The notes beneath the pieces are model-generated. The model had not been told where the DNA came from, did no database searches, and saw only the letters and a program-made list of their open reading frames with translations. A stretch of 64,000 nt of DNA from Phragmites australis (taxonomy: Eukaryota > Streptophyta > Magnoliopsida > Poales > Poaceae), in NCBI RefSeq assembly GCF_958298935.1, contig NC_084921.1, forward strand, positions 7,574,001 through 7,638,000, written 5' to 3'. Numbering within the stretch: the stretch's first letter is position 1; the number at the start of each line of letters is the position of its first letter. This document shows, in pieces, positions 47,421 to 59,970 of this stretch. The translations under genes and the position numbers were made by a program.

Positions 47421-49280
47421 AGTATCAAAAGAGCTACGAGATGGAGTGACATGGCTCAGTGGACAGTGATAGACAGATAAATTCGAGCTATAATCTGTGA
47501 AGAATCTAGACTATTGAATTGTAACAATCCAATAATCGGATTATTGAAATATAAAACTATAAATAATCGGTTTGTTTCAACTTAGAATTATAAAAGCTAG
47601 AATTCAAAATTCTAAGTGGAAAAATCTGATCTTGTGCTTAATTTGTCGTTGGTGTCATCGGATTTGTCCCCTAGCTTGTTTGTGTGCCAGATTTGAGAAC
47701 TGTACTGCAGTAATCGTCGAGTCACCGGCTAGCTCCTAGACTCCTACCGGTTCCTGCCATCATATAGGTTTTCAAAGGCCATAGGCTGATTGACAGCACA
47801 CAAAGTGCCTGCCACCCTACGATCTGATCTCTGCCCCTGGTGCTGTTATTTTCAAGACGGGCCATGCATCCATGTACTAGCAGAGGTATCTCCAGGCCAC
47901 GCATTGCACGCATCTGATCGATAGGACCCGCTCCCAGCCGCATGCCATGTCTCTCCAACTGAAACAATACGGGTTTCCTTTTGATGGAACAGAAGTGCCA
48001 CCCCGGCCCCACTGGCCAGACTAACAACCCTTGAACCAAATTGAATTTGTGGTTATGTGTGAATTTTGGGGGACAATAGTTTGAAAAAGACAGGCAAGGT
48101 TCGACTTGTCATGCAAGTACTAGTACGACTGTAGGAGTAGCTAGTAGCACCTCTCAGTTTGCTCTCTTGCATCTTTCATTGACGACAACACAAGTCTTTT
48201 TGCTCATTGAATTTCCATACATGCATTCCCGGTCCTTTGTTTTACCATAATCTGTTTTCACTCGTATCAAGAGAATTGTAAGACGAATTTATATAGGTCC
48301 ACATCACGTACATCCACATCACGTCAAAACACATGCACCTAAAAAAAAATGCATAAAAATGTTTAATGTGCGCTGTACAAAAGAAAAGCTAATGCAAAAT
48401 ATAAGCAATATATCTTTTTTTTTTTGCATACGCATATAGACATACTTTTGCATTATTATTTTTGGTTGCAGATGTACATGCAAGAATTTTTTTGAGAATT
48501 TCTTTAAATGTAAACGTGCACAGACCCAACTTTAGATAAACCTAAGTTTTGAATTGAAAGTCCACATATTCAATTCTTCGACTAAATCATATATGCGACT
48601 TCATTGTACTGCACATACACAACAAGCTGAAAAGTTTACAAAGGTTCATCGATCCGAGCACAAGAAAGGGACTATTTAAAACATTGGATTTTCTCATAAA
48701 TTTCATAGGAAACATTTCAATTCTATGTAATTCCAAAAAAGAAAAGCCTATTTTTGTTACTACTGTTTCCCACTTTCTGGTTCCATCTACACTCTCTTGC
48801 TTCCTTATCCTTGAATCCTTGATGAGCTTTTCTTCCACTCTTTTTCTCTCCGCGCGCGAGTGCGATCTGATCTGAGGGCTTGTATCCATGCGCTTGGAGT
48901 TATCCTCTTGTTAATATGTGTGCCAAATGGGGACGCACAGCAGCTAAAGATCAAAAGGGTGTCGAAGACAGCAGGGAAACTAAGCTTAGGGCTGGCCAGG
49001 GCTACAAGCTGTTTACTCTCGTAGCTGGCCTGGCCATGCATGCTGTCAGCTATTAATCTTATCATTAGCATTTGCAAGTTTATTTTGGGTTATTGCATGC
49101 ATGTAGTCGATGCATTGTAGCCGTGTGTGGCGCCGGAGGAAGCGTGTGAAACGTACAAGCATGGTAGCTTGAATTGGATAGTACGTGGCAAGCCGTGCGA
49201 AACGGCCGGAGAGGTAAGGGCGCGTTTGGATGCCTGCACGCCCGTTGGCCTGGCTCCGCGCGTGCAGGCGCCGGCCGTTC
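47421..49280. other. Intergenic, no recognised gene
   Basis: AT-rich DNA with several short frames lacking domains. No transposon termini with matching flanks were recognised. Confidence 0.45.
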
Positions 49281-49286
49281 GCTCTA

Positions 49287-50460
49287 GGCCTGTTTGGTTA
49301 TCCGCATACCTTCAGCTCGATTCGTATGAGTCATACAGGCTGAGTTGAGACAGGCTAGAGAGATGCAGTAGGATCTATTTGGTTGGCTGCACGTGCTCAG
49401 TCTGACTGAGAAGAGATTGTGTTTGGTTGCCCGTATAAGTATATGTTACAATATAAAGGAACTCACTTTTTTACCAAATAACCTTGGGTTGAAAATATTT
49501 TTATAAATTAGTACATCAAATGATAAGAATATTATTGATTTTTTTAATGATTTTTGAAGAATTTTAATTAAATATTAACTTAGGTTTTTTTAATCAAACT
49601 AATTAAAATGGGTTGCTAGTGAGCTCTAGTTCGCACATAAAAATATTTAGAATTTTTGGACCACTCTTGTACCCTTAAATAAAATCGAGAGTTAAATAAA
49701 AAATTCATATATACAGTAAATTTGCATGTTGCGAGCAGACCCGGCGGATACGGCCGAATCTCACGTATGTGCGGAGCCAGGCTAGTGCGATGCTCTTGCA
49801 CGAGCGGATGCAGGCGCGAGCAAACGATCCCGGCAACCAAACATCCATCCCACGACTGCGACTGCATGCGTCGGCGCTTGGACGAGCGGAGCCGAGTAAC
49901 CAAACACGCTCTCTGTGTTTGGTTGTCGGTACTGTCGCTCGAGATTGCATCCGCCCATGTACACGCATCCGCCCAACTTAGCTCTGCGCGTACGCCGGAA
50001 TCGGGCGTACGCACCAGGCCTGCTTGTCCGTGCAAATACACTATTTTTTTATTTAACTTTAGATTTTATTTAGAGGTATAAGAGTGATCCAAAATTTTTA
50101 AATATTTTCGTGAGCAAACTAGAGCTCACTAGCAACTTATTTTAATTAGTTTGATTAAAAATCCTAAGTTAATATTTAATTAAAATTCTCTAAAAATTAT
50201 AAAAAAATTCACTAAAATCCTTATCATGTGATGTACTAATTTATAAAAATATTTTCAACCATATGTTATTTGGTAAAAAAGTGAGTTCTTTTGTAATGCA
50301 ACATATGCTCATGCGGGCAACCAAACACAATCTCTTTTCAGCCAGGCTGACCACATTTAGTCAACCAAACAGACCTTATTGCATCTCTCCAGCCTGTCTC
50401 AACTCAGCCTGTATAACTCATACGAATCAAACTGAGCGCATGCGGGCAACCAAACAGGCC
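49287..50460. mobile_element. Foldback-like MITE with ~430-bp inverted arms, CTA duplication
   Basis: The ends read GGCCTGTTTGGTTATCCGCA and, inverted, GGCCTGTTTGGTTGCCCGCA. CTA flanks both sides (49284-49286 and 50461-50463). The inverted similarity continues inward for roughly 430 bp per arm (49287-49720 and 50030-50460), leaving a GC-richer core of about 310 bp. TWA/CTA-type duplications and GGCCTGTTTGG ends fit a Tourist-like (PIF/Harbinger) derivative. It encodes nothing recognisable; frames in the core are GC-driven. Confidence 0.85.
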
Positions 50461-50589
50461 CTAAATATCTGTGTCATGCAAGACGACATGAGATATACAC
50501 GTACAAGACTTGGTCGTATGGAAAGCGAGAAGCGGATGCTTGTATGATCAAGTGTACCCACTACTTAGAAATGGTTATCTGCGTCCCTC

Positions 50590-51878
50590 TTTCACTGTCT
50601 GTTATTAAGCTCCAGACGCAAAAAAACTGTACCAGTAAGAACCAGTAATGATAGTAATTATTACTACCGGTTCATGTTTATCACTGCTGATTCTTAACAA
50701 GACGTGCTTAAAAAGATGTGCCTTTAATAATCGACAGTGGTAATATTTATTTTAATCGGTTCGTATTTTAAACCGACAGTGATAAATATTTATCACTGTT
50801 AGTTTCTAAAAAGATATGCATAAAAAGAAGTGCATTTAATAACCAGCAGTGTTATATCATTATCGATTCGTGTTCCGAACCGGCAGTGATAATATTAATC
50901 ACTGTCGATACATATTCTCAACTAAGAGTAATAATTCTTTTATAAATCGAACCCATCTCCCTCAAGCCGAAGCCGCTCTCGAGGGGTAGCGGTGGTCACC
51001 GACCGTCTCCACTACGGCCACCTCTACCCGTCATGCCCGGCTTCAACACTACTCACACGAGCTCCTCGCTGTAGCCACCATTCGCTGAGCTCCACGTCCG
51101 TCATGGCCACCTTCTCCTAAGCCAACGCAAGACCGCGTGCCTTCTCCGTCTCGTCATTCCTCTTCCCACAGTCTCCTCTCACCGTCTCCTCATCTCCTCT
51201 CACTATCCTCAAGCAACTGGCCACCTCACGCACATTCGCCGAGCCCGCCATCTCCCGAGCCAACGTGCAGCCACATGCCTTCCTCGTCTCCTCATCTCCT
51301 CTCTCCACGTCTCTACTGCATGCGCAAATGTTAAAGATTGTGTTTTTGTCATTCGTTTAGACTTACTATTGTCACTTCTCGGATAGTAAATTCAGTTGGC
51401 TAGCACGCAAGATATATAACGGATGGTGCGGGGCTACTAAACTTCCAAAGAGCTCCTGGTATAGCAGCTTTATAATATCTGTTTCTATTTTTAGATTTAG
51501 GTATAAACTACTTTATCACAAACATTTTGGTATGGAGTTTCTGTCTTAGGTTTGACATCAAACTTAAGACAGATTCTCATGTTGAAGATTTTGTGGTAGA
51601 ATATTTTTGCACATCTGAAAAGATAATCACTGTCGGTTCATAGCTTGAACCGGCAGTGATAGTTGCTATCACTCTCGGTTCATGTTATGAACCAGCAATG
51701 GTAGTAGGATTATTACTGTTGGTTCAAGGCTTAAACCGGCAGTGATACTTACTATCACTGTCAATTTATAAGCCGACAGTGATAATTATAGATTATCATT
51801 ATTGCTAATTTATTGTCAGTTCAAAAACTGACAATGATGTCAATTTTAAACTGATAATGATAATTTTTTATAATAGTG
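50590..51878. mobile_element. CACTA-like non-autonomous element
   Basis: Clusters of AACCGGCAGTGATA and TATCACTGTCGGTTC motifs lie at 50630-50920 and 51630-51860. The right end is TTTTTATAATAGTG at 51865-51878, a CACTA-type terminus. The left terminus is degraded (perhaps CACTG near 50592), and no matching 3-bp flanks were found. The GC-rich interior (50950-51330) yields no recognisable protein. Confidence 0.6.
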
Positions 51879-51981
51879 AGAGGACTAAGGTTATCGGGTT
51901 ACATGCCAGACATGCTTCGTCATGATGTGAGTTAGTTAGATAAGATATGTTTAGTTGTTGTATGGCTTGGAGATAGGATAG

Positions 51982-52260
51982 AGGACCTGTTTGGATAGTT
52001 TTTTTTTCTGAAAAAAGTCAAAAGCTATCAAGAGGCTGCCTTTTGATCTTGGTTTTTAGTGGCTTTTGGCTAGCTGAGAAAGCGGCTATGGCTAAAATGA
52101 GTTAAAAGCTGAGAAGCAGATTGAGATGAACTTTTATGACTTTTAGTGTGCTGAGAAACTAAAAATTTATTGTAAAAACCAACAACGAAAATTTAACAAC
52201 TACAACCACTTAATCAGTTAGATAGAAGCTCTAAAACTAGAACCTATCCAAACGAAGCCA
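51982..52260. mobile_element. MITE with TAG target duplication
   Basis: The left end AGGACCTGTTTGGATAG and inverted right end TGGCTTCGTTTGGATAG are similar, with TAG at 51979-51981 and 52261-52263. The 279-bp element is non-coding and contains AAAAGCT-type words common in grass MITEs. Confidence 0.65.
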
Positions 52261-52263
52261 TAG

Positions 52264-53339
52264 TCTAGTTTGTTAGCTGTGCTTGCGTGAGTCTGTTGCA
52301 TTTTCCCTTTAAAAGAATGTAATCTCATTCATCTGAGTTAATCGAGAAAACGAAGAGAAAAATCCCGGATGCATGTTGGCATCCACCAAAACACTAGTAT
52401 CTCTCTGTAATCTTTCTTCCTGATATTCACGTGCATGTGCCCTTTGAAGATGTGTGCCATTGAGAGAGATAGCCTAGTTGCGAGACGGAAATCAGTGATT
52501 GATTTCCAACACATTCTTTGGCAGCGTAAACACCTAAACTTTGCAATCTGCAAATGGTCTCGATCGATGCTTTTCTTTTTGTAAAAAGAAAGAAAGATGG
52601 AGAGAGATGTCCAGTTCATGCGGCTGCTTGTCATGCATGCATGCAGACCTCACTGATTAAAGTGGCTGTGCACGGTAGGACTCAGGGACTCTCAGAGCTA
52701 GCTAGAGATCAATCGACCGGAAGCGAGCATTAGGAGGCATGCATGCGCTTGAGAACTCGATCGATATGATATGTGTAAGTGTATCTCGAGAAGCTCACAT
52801 GTACATGCATGCAGAAGTTTTGTGGGCTAGCTGCCAGCGCGCAGCAGCAATCCCTTCAGGTTAGAGGTCTATATATATGCAACCGTATAGCCTGAGAGAG
52901 ATGTCTCTCTGGTGCGTGATATCTACATTATTGAGGTTATACAATGCCTTCAGTGACCTAGTCATGTTACACCTGCAGGTGTGTAGGCTTTTATTACTTT
53001 GTACTATTTGAGCGAAGGTATAATTTAAACTAAGTTTTGTTACCTACTGTTTGAATAGAGATATAGCTTAAGTTTGACAGTCTACTATTGTCAGCGAAAG
53101 GCTAGCTGCGGCCAAGTGATGACTAGATCCGACGGTTATGCTCAACACATGCCAAACTAAGATATAACATAAGTTTCACTGTCTACTATGAATAGAAATA
53201 TAACTTAAGTTTTACTATCTACTGTTGAAACAAAGATATAACTTAAGATCTACTGTTTCTACCTGGTAGCTATCTGTCGTAGAGACTTAGAATAGCTAGG
53301 CTAGATACCAACTAGGCAAACTATTGCTAGGTGGTCATA
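52264..53339. other. Intergenic with irregular repeat
   Basis: No gene was recognised. From about 53018 to 53255, three or four irregular units share ATATAACTTAAGTTT and CTACTGTT-type words, spaced about 45-70 bp apart. CATGCATGCATGC words occur near 52635 and 52738. Confidence 0.45.
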
Positions 53340-54623
53340 GGTATACCTTTGCCAAAATAAGATCTTCACTGCAAGGTTAGAGGCCCGGAAGCCCTCGTAG
53401 CTCTGAGGTGGGGGAAGGGTTGGCCTCTCCAGCCTCAGTCGTCCGCCGAAGGGTTTTGGTCTTGCGGACCTTGGGAGCACCCAAGGCCTTCTTGCTAGGG
53501 TCCAACGTCCTTTTCCCCTGGCTGACCATGCCCGTAATGAGCCCGACAGGGGACGCCTGCTGAGAGTTCTGACCGTCCGAAGCCTAAGGCAGGGCCTCCT
53601 CTTGTACGTGACCTGTTGGGCTCCATTATGGTTAGGGCTCTCGAGGCATCTCAGCCCTTATCACTGGGGTATTGTATCATCGACGATGGAGTTGGCAGCA
53701 ACAGAGCAGGGTCGGAGGCCCAGAAACCTGCTCGAGGGCCCACTCCAGTCTTACGACCCCTATGTCACTCGTTGCTGGCTTCCTCCCCTACCAGGTGTCC
53801 TGTCTGCCTTCTGAGGTACTCCTCCATGAAAATTATGAGGGTCCCATAGTCGTGTGTATTGTGGTCACGTCCGGGCCCGTGTAGGATACACCCATACACT
53901 TCCAGTGGTATTAGAGTTCGTGGTCGGCGTCGAGGGCGTTGGTGGGGTTGTGCGCACCGGAGCCCATGGTTTCCCCGGAGCTCTTTTCCATCTGAGGAGG
54001 CTGATGAGGCTGTCAGGCGAACCGACTCTCGGAGCTGGAGTAGTTCTACCTATGTCTTCTCAACCGGGATGGACTTGGAGCCTCTTTCATACGGTTGACA
54101 TCATGATTACTGTGTTTATGGCATTGATGGGGTCTGCACACCCTGGAGTCCTAGGACCCCTTAGAATCCTCTTCCGGGCACCCAGACTCTTTGAAGATGT
54201 CGGTTCGACATGGGTGTCCCGGGTGTTGTTAGAAGAGATGCCTCGGAGCTGGGCCTAGGCATGAATACCCTTGGATTCGAGCGCCCACAACCACTGGAGA
54301 GCAACTTAAGTGGTTGTGGTCTCGGTCATAACCTCCCGTGGTGCGATGAGGTCTTCGCTGCACCACTGTTGGAAGGCCTCTACACCGGCCTAGATCTCCA
54401 TGCCAACCCAAGCTATGAGGTCATCGTTGGCCGGAGAGTCATCGTTCTGCCCAGCTACAAAGCTGGCGGAGGCACTTGGTGTGCTTGGTCGCAGCTATCA
54501 TGCATATTTCTTCATGGGTGTGGCGATGATAACGGCTGCTAGGGCTAGCACCTTGGTGGTCTTTGGTGGTGTCCTATCTCTCTTTGTACTTCTATGTTCA
54601 GATCCCCATAGATGGCGCGCTGC
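53340..54623 (-). mobile_element. Leader of a degenerate gypsy element (minus orientation)
   Basis: Read on the minus strand, GCGCGCCATCTATGGGGATC (54604-54623 complement) resembles the GGCGCC-CTGTGGGA region after the LTR in grass Tat-type gypsy elements, next to the LTR described separately. Leftwards follow about 1.2 kb of GC-rich DNA with no clear gag domain. Plus-strand frames at 53600-54540 overlap in three frames and look like chance. The left boundary near 53340 is only a change in composition. Confidence 0.45.
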
Positions 54624-55325
54624 TGGTGGAAGAGAATGTCTTCCACGAACAAGTATAGTGAGAGCACACTCACACGAATGGCTCAAGCTTGGAGAAGAAG
54701 TGGAGAGGAAGGAACACCAAATGTATTGAAATGGCTCAAGCTTGGAGAAGAAGTGGAGAGGAAGGAACACCAAATGTATTGATCGTCAAAAGATTTGTCC
54801 TCTTATCTGGTGGCCAAGGGGTCTGTATTTATAGTACCATTCAGGGTGTAAAAGTACAAGTATGTCTTTACAGAGATAACAGTACAAGTTATCGCAATAC
54901 TGCAGAGACCCAAGACCGGTCGAACTTACACAGCTCGAGCTCTGGTAAAAATACTTTTACCCCTACCTAGAAGATATTATCTATAGCAAATACAGTGCTG
55001 CAAGCAACTGTAAGGGCACGATACTGAGTCGATTGTCAATTCTGGCACGACGTCGCACTATCCTGAATGTCAGGATGACTCCACTTGCACTGGCATTAAT
55101 TGCCTGTCACTTCGTGTCAGATGACTGCATGGGTTGTCCTTCCTTTGCTGATATTTTCTTTGGAGGCTAGCTGCCTCCCCTGCGAGGAGAAGGAGCGACC
55201 TGATGAGCTCTTATAACCTCTGGAGGTTGTAGTCTCTATGGGTAGTCTGTAGCCTTAGGGATCCAGAGTAGCACCAGATGGTGACTCCCTGGTAATGCCT
55301 ATGGGCTAGGTCATTTCTCCCAATA
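54624..55325 (-). repeat. Probable gypsy LTR, about 700 bp (minus orientation)
   Basis: On the minus strand this begins near TATTGGGAGAAATGACC (55325) and ends TCTTCCACCA (54624). CTATAAATA at 54834-54826 is a good TATA box. A primer-site-like sequence follows the end and a purine tract (AGATGAGGGGG) precedes the start. The expected opening TG reads TA, so the start is uncertain. It contains a perfect 53-bp tandem duplication. Confidence 0.5.
54677..54782 (+). repeat. Perfect 53-bp tandem duplication
   Basis: 54677-54729 and 54730-54782 are identical, each starting AATGGCTCAAGCTTGGAGAA and ending AATGTATTGA. Identity implies a recent slippage or unequal-exchange event, or an assembly duplication. 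Confidence 0.93.
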
Positions 55326-55962
55326 GTACCCCCTCATCTATTGGCCTCGAGGTTTAGAGGGGTGAGCACATGTTAGAAGGAATTAGCTCCAGCCTAGCCT
55401 CATAGTCAAGATCTCCTGAACAACCCCTCGCCGTTGGGGAGTCTCTCTGTAGTGACCGCGAGTTATGATGGCGAGGCTCCGATGGAGACGATGTAGTTCG
55501 AAGGGAGTTACTTGGTTCCCCTTGGGCGTCAGAGCCTATGTGGAGGCTGGAGGCATGGCTATCATTGGAGCCGAAAGCCGTCAAGGCTGTGACAGAGGCA
55601 CGTGCTCTAGAGCTCATGTGGGGGCCAGAGTGAGCCCTTCACCCCCCTTGATGGTGAGCAAGGAATTTTTCTCATTTTCCTGGCCCATGTATTTAAGGAC
55701 GTAAAGTGACAGAGGTACATCTGATCCGATAACGCGTGGGTTCGTCATGGGTCTCATGCTCGCAGCCCTTGCACGCGCGGGAAGAAGGCCCGAGCCATAA
55801 ATACGATGAGGCGTGCGTGCAAACAATCAAGGTGTCATCAGTGGATATTGCCACGCGTACGGGGATCGACCATGATGTAGCCACGGGCCCTAGGGGAGTA
55901 ATGGGAAGTGCCGCAAAGCGACGCCCGTGGCTATTCTGTTTCCTTCCCCACTTGTGCATGAA
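55326..55962. other. GC-rich stretch between two retroelements
   Basis: Overlapping frames on both strands lack recognised domains. The minus-strand purine tract at its left edge suggests it could be the 3' internal part of a gypsy element. Its last bases, ATGAA (55958-55962), are the expected target duplication of the copia element to the right. Confidence 0.4.
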
Positions 55963-57385
55963 TGTACATGATGTCGCCTATAGGGAGGTGAATAGCCGTT
56001 TCCTAAAAATTAAAACTTCACTGCAGATTATAGAATCCGGATACTCCAAGTCAATCCAGAGACTTAGGGGTCCGGAGATTTTGAGCTTAACCTGGATAGT
56101 TCGGATGGAACGACAAATCAAAAACTAAGAACACCTAAGCAAGTGTAATTGAATCTAAGGGTTACCACATGTTTCAATAGAAGCTTAAAGACATTTTCAC
56201 CAACCACCTGCAGCTATAAACTCGCAAATAAATAGATCAAAAAAATCACCCCAAAGATCAACTAGAACAAGAAAGTATGCAAGAAAGTAAAGGAGACAAG
56301 AATTTGTTTCCTAAAGTTCAGATCAAACGATCCTACATCTCCGTTGAGGTGCTCACCAATAGTCAGGTATCTTTCAACCCTTATCCTCATCAAGCAACCA
56401 CGAAGATCGAGCTTGGTCATACTCAAAGCTTTCTCTTCCCTTGCGGAGGCGAGGATGACCTTCACAAACTTCCCGGGGCACTCTAGAAGCTTGGATGCTC
56501 TCCGGGTGACGCCTAGCCATCTAGAAGCTCCAAGCTCCAAGAGTAACGAATGCGAATCGACGGCTTGATGACAAACTCAAGTGCTCAAAGGATGAATTTA
56601 TTCTCACTAGCACTCAATCTCACTTTCCCAACTAAACTCTAAAAATCTTGCAAGATTTGATGCACTAAATGAGTTAGGAGGGCTATTGAATGCCTATGAA
56701 TGTGTTTGTCTCAAGTTGGTTTAGCAATAGCAGTAACTTAAAGAAGAGGGTGAGAGGGTATATACACCCTCCCCTCAAAAAGTAGTTGTTACAGTGATTT
56801 TTGTACTGACTCGAAGTATCTGGGTTATACCCGGAGACTCTGGATTGGCACTTAAATGCGTAACTGAGAGCTCTGTCCGAAACCCAACTCGGAGGGTTTG
56901 GATAACTGATAGAACCCAGAGTATCTGGGTCAACTCGGGGACTCCGGGTGAAATAAAAACACTAACAGAGCACCCTTGCCGGAGCTGAACTCGAAGACTT
57001 CGGTTGACACACCAGAATCCAGAGACTCCGGGTCAGCCCTGAGACTTTGGTCCAGACTAAGATATTTAACTTTCCGGTGTTCGTGGGGTGATTTGTGACT
57101 CTCTTCTTTGGTCTAGATGAGTACTTTGAGCACTGAGACATCTTCAAGTCAATCTATATGTATCCCTCTTGATAGAACGATATACCTATACTCAAATTAT
57201 AAAATAAAATCAATTTAAATCTATTAAGTGACTACATGTCGCTTTTTTGCTTTTTGAGGACGCCAACATCATTTAACTTCTTTGATGGGTCTAAGACCTG
57301 TTCATAACTTTGATAAACTCATTAGTACCTTAATCGTTCGTCATCAATTATCTAAAACTCACATAGGGGCCTAGATGAACTTTCA
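55963..57385 (-). repeat. 3' LTR of the Maximus/SIRE element
   Basis: On the minus strand it starts TGAAAGTTCATCTAGGCCCC at 57385, right after the purine tract AAAATGGGAAGAT, and ends GGCGACATCATGTACA at 55963 after GCTATTCACCTCCCTATAG. The length is about 1,423 bp. GTGTATATACCC near 56757-56768 is a likely TATA box. Motifs like CCGGAGTCTCCGAG and CCGAGTATCCGG repeat at 56030-56100 and 56810-57060. The left end could be off by a few bases. Confidence 0.82.
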
Positions 57386-57399
57386 ATCTTCCCATTTTT

Positions 57400-58015
57400 G
57401 GTGATTGATGACAACACGATTAAAGCTTACAAATGGTAATTGAATTAAAGATTTTAAATTCTATGATATATGTGAGCCCCCCCCCCCCCTAAATATGTGC
57501 GTTAGATAAATTTGAATTTGAGATAAAATGCACATATTTAAAAGATTTTTTTGCGAGGGCTCCCCCTATATCTTAGCATCTGTGGGGTGTAAAGGGTGTG
57601 AGTGAGCATGATAATCCGTGATGTATATGACGTAGTATATCACATAATAAAATAAAGAGATAAACAAACATTAGACCATAGAATGTCATAAAGATCTCAC
57701 AATAACATTGATAAAGACTTACCAATTTAAAGATCGATAACTATCACACCACCACATATTTTATTGCACATTATTACAATAAGTCTTATATGTCCAACAG
57801 AAACGATAAAGATTTCAACAGATAAAGGAGACAGGATATTGCCCTGAACCCGGATACTCCAGATTCGGGCAGAGAACAGATAGCAAGAAGATAATGACAT
57901 TCTCTCTCCCTTTGGCATCAAGCACCAAAAAGAAAAGAGAAGCAAAGATAAAGCTTTAGTCGCTGCCCTCTTCATAGTCTTCATCTCCATTTCCATCCCC
58001 ACTACCACTACCATT

Positions 58016-58048
<33 letters not shown>

Positions 58049-59970
58049 TTGGGAGCTTTCCTCGGAACCATCCAAATCCTCTTCCTTGGTCTCTTCCTCA
58101 TCAACCTCTTGAGCATGAGATGTTTTCGTACCTTCTGCAGCAATTTGAGCCTCATCATACCAAGCCTATGGATTCTTAAAAGCTTCGAACTCGCTTACTT
58201 CTTCTTTAGAGGCAATTGGAGAGTAAGGATGTTCAATCCTCAAATGTGTATGAATCATTTCTTTGCCTCTCCTCAATCTTTCTCAACCTCAAATTGGTCT
58301 TGTCTTTGTGCTCTTTTATCTTCACGGTATTGTGAGTGCAAACATTGAATATAGCTTTGAGTGCACTTTTGATAAAGGATGAAGAGTCATGTGAGGAAGA
58401 TGCACGCCTCGATGCTACCCTTTGTGCTACGCTAGGAGCTGACCTTGGAGGAGAAGGTGGCATAGATGAAGATGATTTTGATCCCACCAACCATATCCTA
58501 TATGGCTCACACTTCACTTCCTTGAAGAATTTCTTCTTTGTGACCTTCTCGATCATAAGCATGATATATGGCGCATATGCACAACTCCTGATAGGTGTGT
58601 GAGATGTAGTGTGTATCTCTTCTCAAAGAAAGTCCACCACACTAAAAGGATCGTCCTCATTGGACATCCTAGAGAGAAAATTCCTTGTGTTCCCTTGAAC
58701 ATTAGTGGGATCACCACTTTTTGGAGATAAAGTGAGATGGAACAAAGAGTTTAGACATTTGTAGAACAGCACCAAGCCTTTTGTTATGCCAAAAGTCACT
58801 TCGTCTCGATTCTCATACATGAAATCCATTTCTTCAGAGGAGAGTTGTGGCTCATTATAAATCTTGGTCTTGCTTGTGTCTCGGACATCAAATCCAAACA
58901 AACGAGCAAAAGACCGATATTTGATCTAGTATTTCTCTCCTTAGATCATCCAAAACATCGATTGGTTTTCTTCATGGTCATAGTAGAGAGTGGCATAAAA
59001 TTGTTCTATGACCTCATCACTCCAATCATATTTCAATACTATGATATTCTTGATCCTTTTATCCTCATAAGCTGCAATAACTTCATTGAAGATAGGATTA
59101 TTTTTGTTAGCCATATAGTCCCAATCAATCCATTGCATTGGGGTGACCTACTTCTTATTTTTGAGGATCATAGTTTCATAGAAATCTGCATGGAAATCAT
59201 TCCAAAAATGATGATCTGGCACGTTTTCTCATGACATATGGATCTTCGTATCTTTCCCTTTTCAACTTGCCAGACCTTTTCATGTAATCAATCACTTTCT
59301 GCATAGCTCATCAAATCTTACAACATTATACGGCTTGTGAAGCTTCAAAGGTTGCACAAAATTTCATTAGTCATCTTTCTATTCCTCTATTTCCTCTTGC
59401 CCTTGAGCCCTAGAATTGGAAGCAACTGCCTTTCCTTTGCCTCTCCCTGTTGCTGCTCTTCTTCCTCCTCTAGATGGCAAAGCATAACCACAAGGCACAT
59501 TGACGGTTTGAGTCGCCTCATCAGTGTGAATGCACTAGCACGTGAAGCCCTTACCTTACGAACCACCTTGCGGGTACGATCGTGTCCACTACCATGTCCA
59601 CTGCCACTGCCTTTGTCCTCTGAAGTGGGCTGCTGCGATAGAGAGTCAGTTTGGGCTAGAGGATCAAATTTAGCCTTTGTCCTCCTTTGATAAGCTTGAC
59701 CAACATCTTTTGCATGAACCATCTTGAATTACCCTGAGACAGACATGGATGCCATGCTTGAGATATGAAAAGGATTGTGAAAGAAGTGGAATTGAGGAAC
59801 AAAGCTAGATGAACATGATCAGGATGACCCGGAGTATCCGAGTTCAACTCGGACAATCCAGGTTGCCTAATCACAGGGCAAAATTTAGGGTTTGAGGGAT
59901 TTAACAAATGCATTTGTAAACCCTTGAAATACATGATTTTAGGAAGGAAAAGGAGCATCTTCACCAAAGG
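57400..59970 (-). pseudogene. Extra (env-like position) coding region after pol
   Basis: Minus-strand frames at 59722-59387, 59138-58941, 58901-58623, 58562-58233 and 58158-57727 form a decayed long ORF. It opens with a basic/Gly-Ser-rich part, then holds the block FYATLYYDHEENQSMFWM and the segment FGFDVRD, and later a Ser/Pro-rich and charged stretch. An (ATC)n run at 58017-58048 would encode poly-Asp. A CxxC pattern is not visible. An ORF in this place is usual in Maximus/SIRE elements and is sometimes called env-like. I see no clear signal peptide or fusion-type domain, so its role is unknown. Confidence 0.6.

Noticed and set aside
46906..47452. Long frames on both strands
   Set aside because: Purine/pyrimidine strand bias removes stops. 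The products are low-complexity Arg/Gly/Glu or Pro/Ser strings.
53602..54542. Overlapping plus-strand frames of 70-134 codons
   Set aside because: Several frames are open at once in GC-rich DNA next to a minus-oriented LTR; no domain in any.
58017..58048. Short-unit array considered as CRISPR-like or regulatory
   Set aside because: It is a simple ATC microsatellite inside a decayed retroelement coding region. No spacer-repeat structure exists anywhere in the window.
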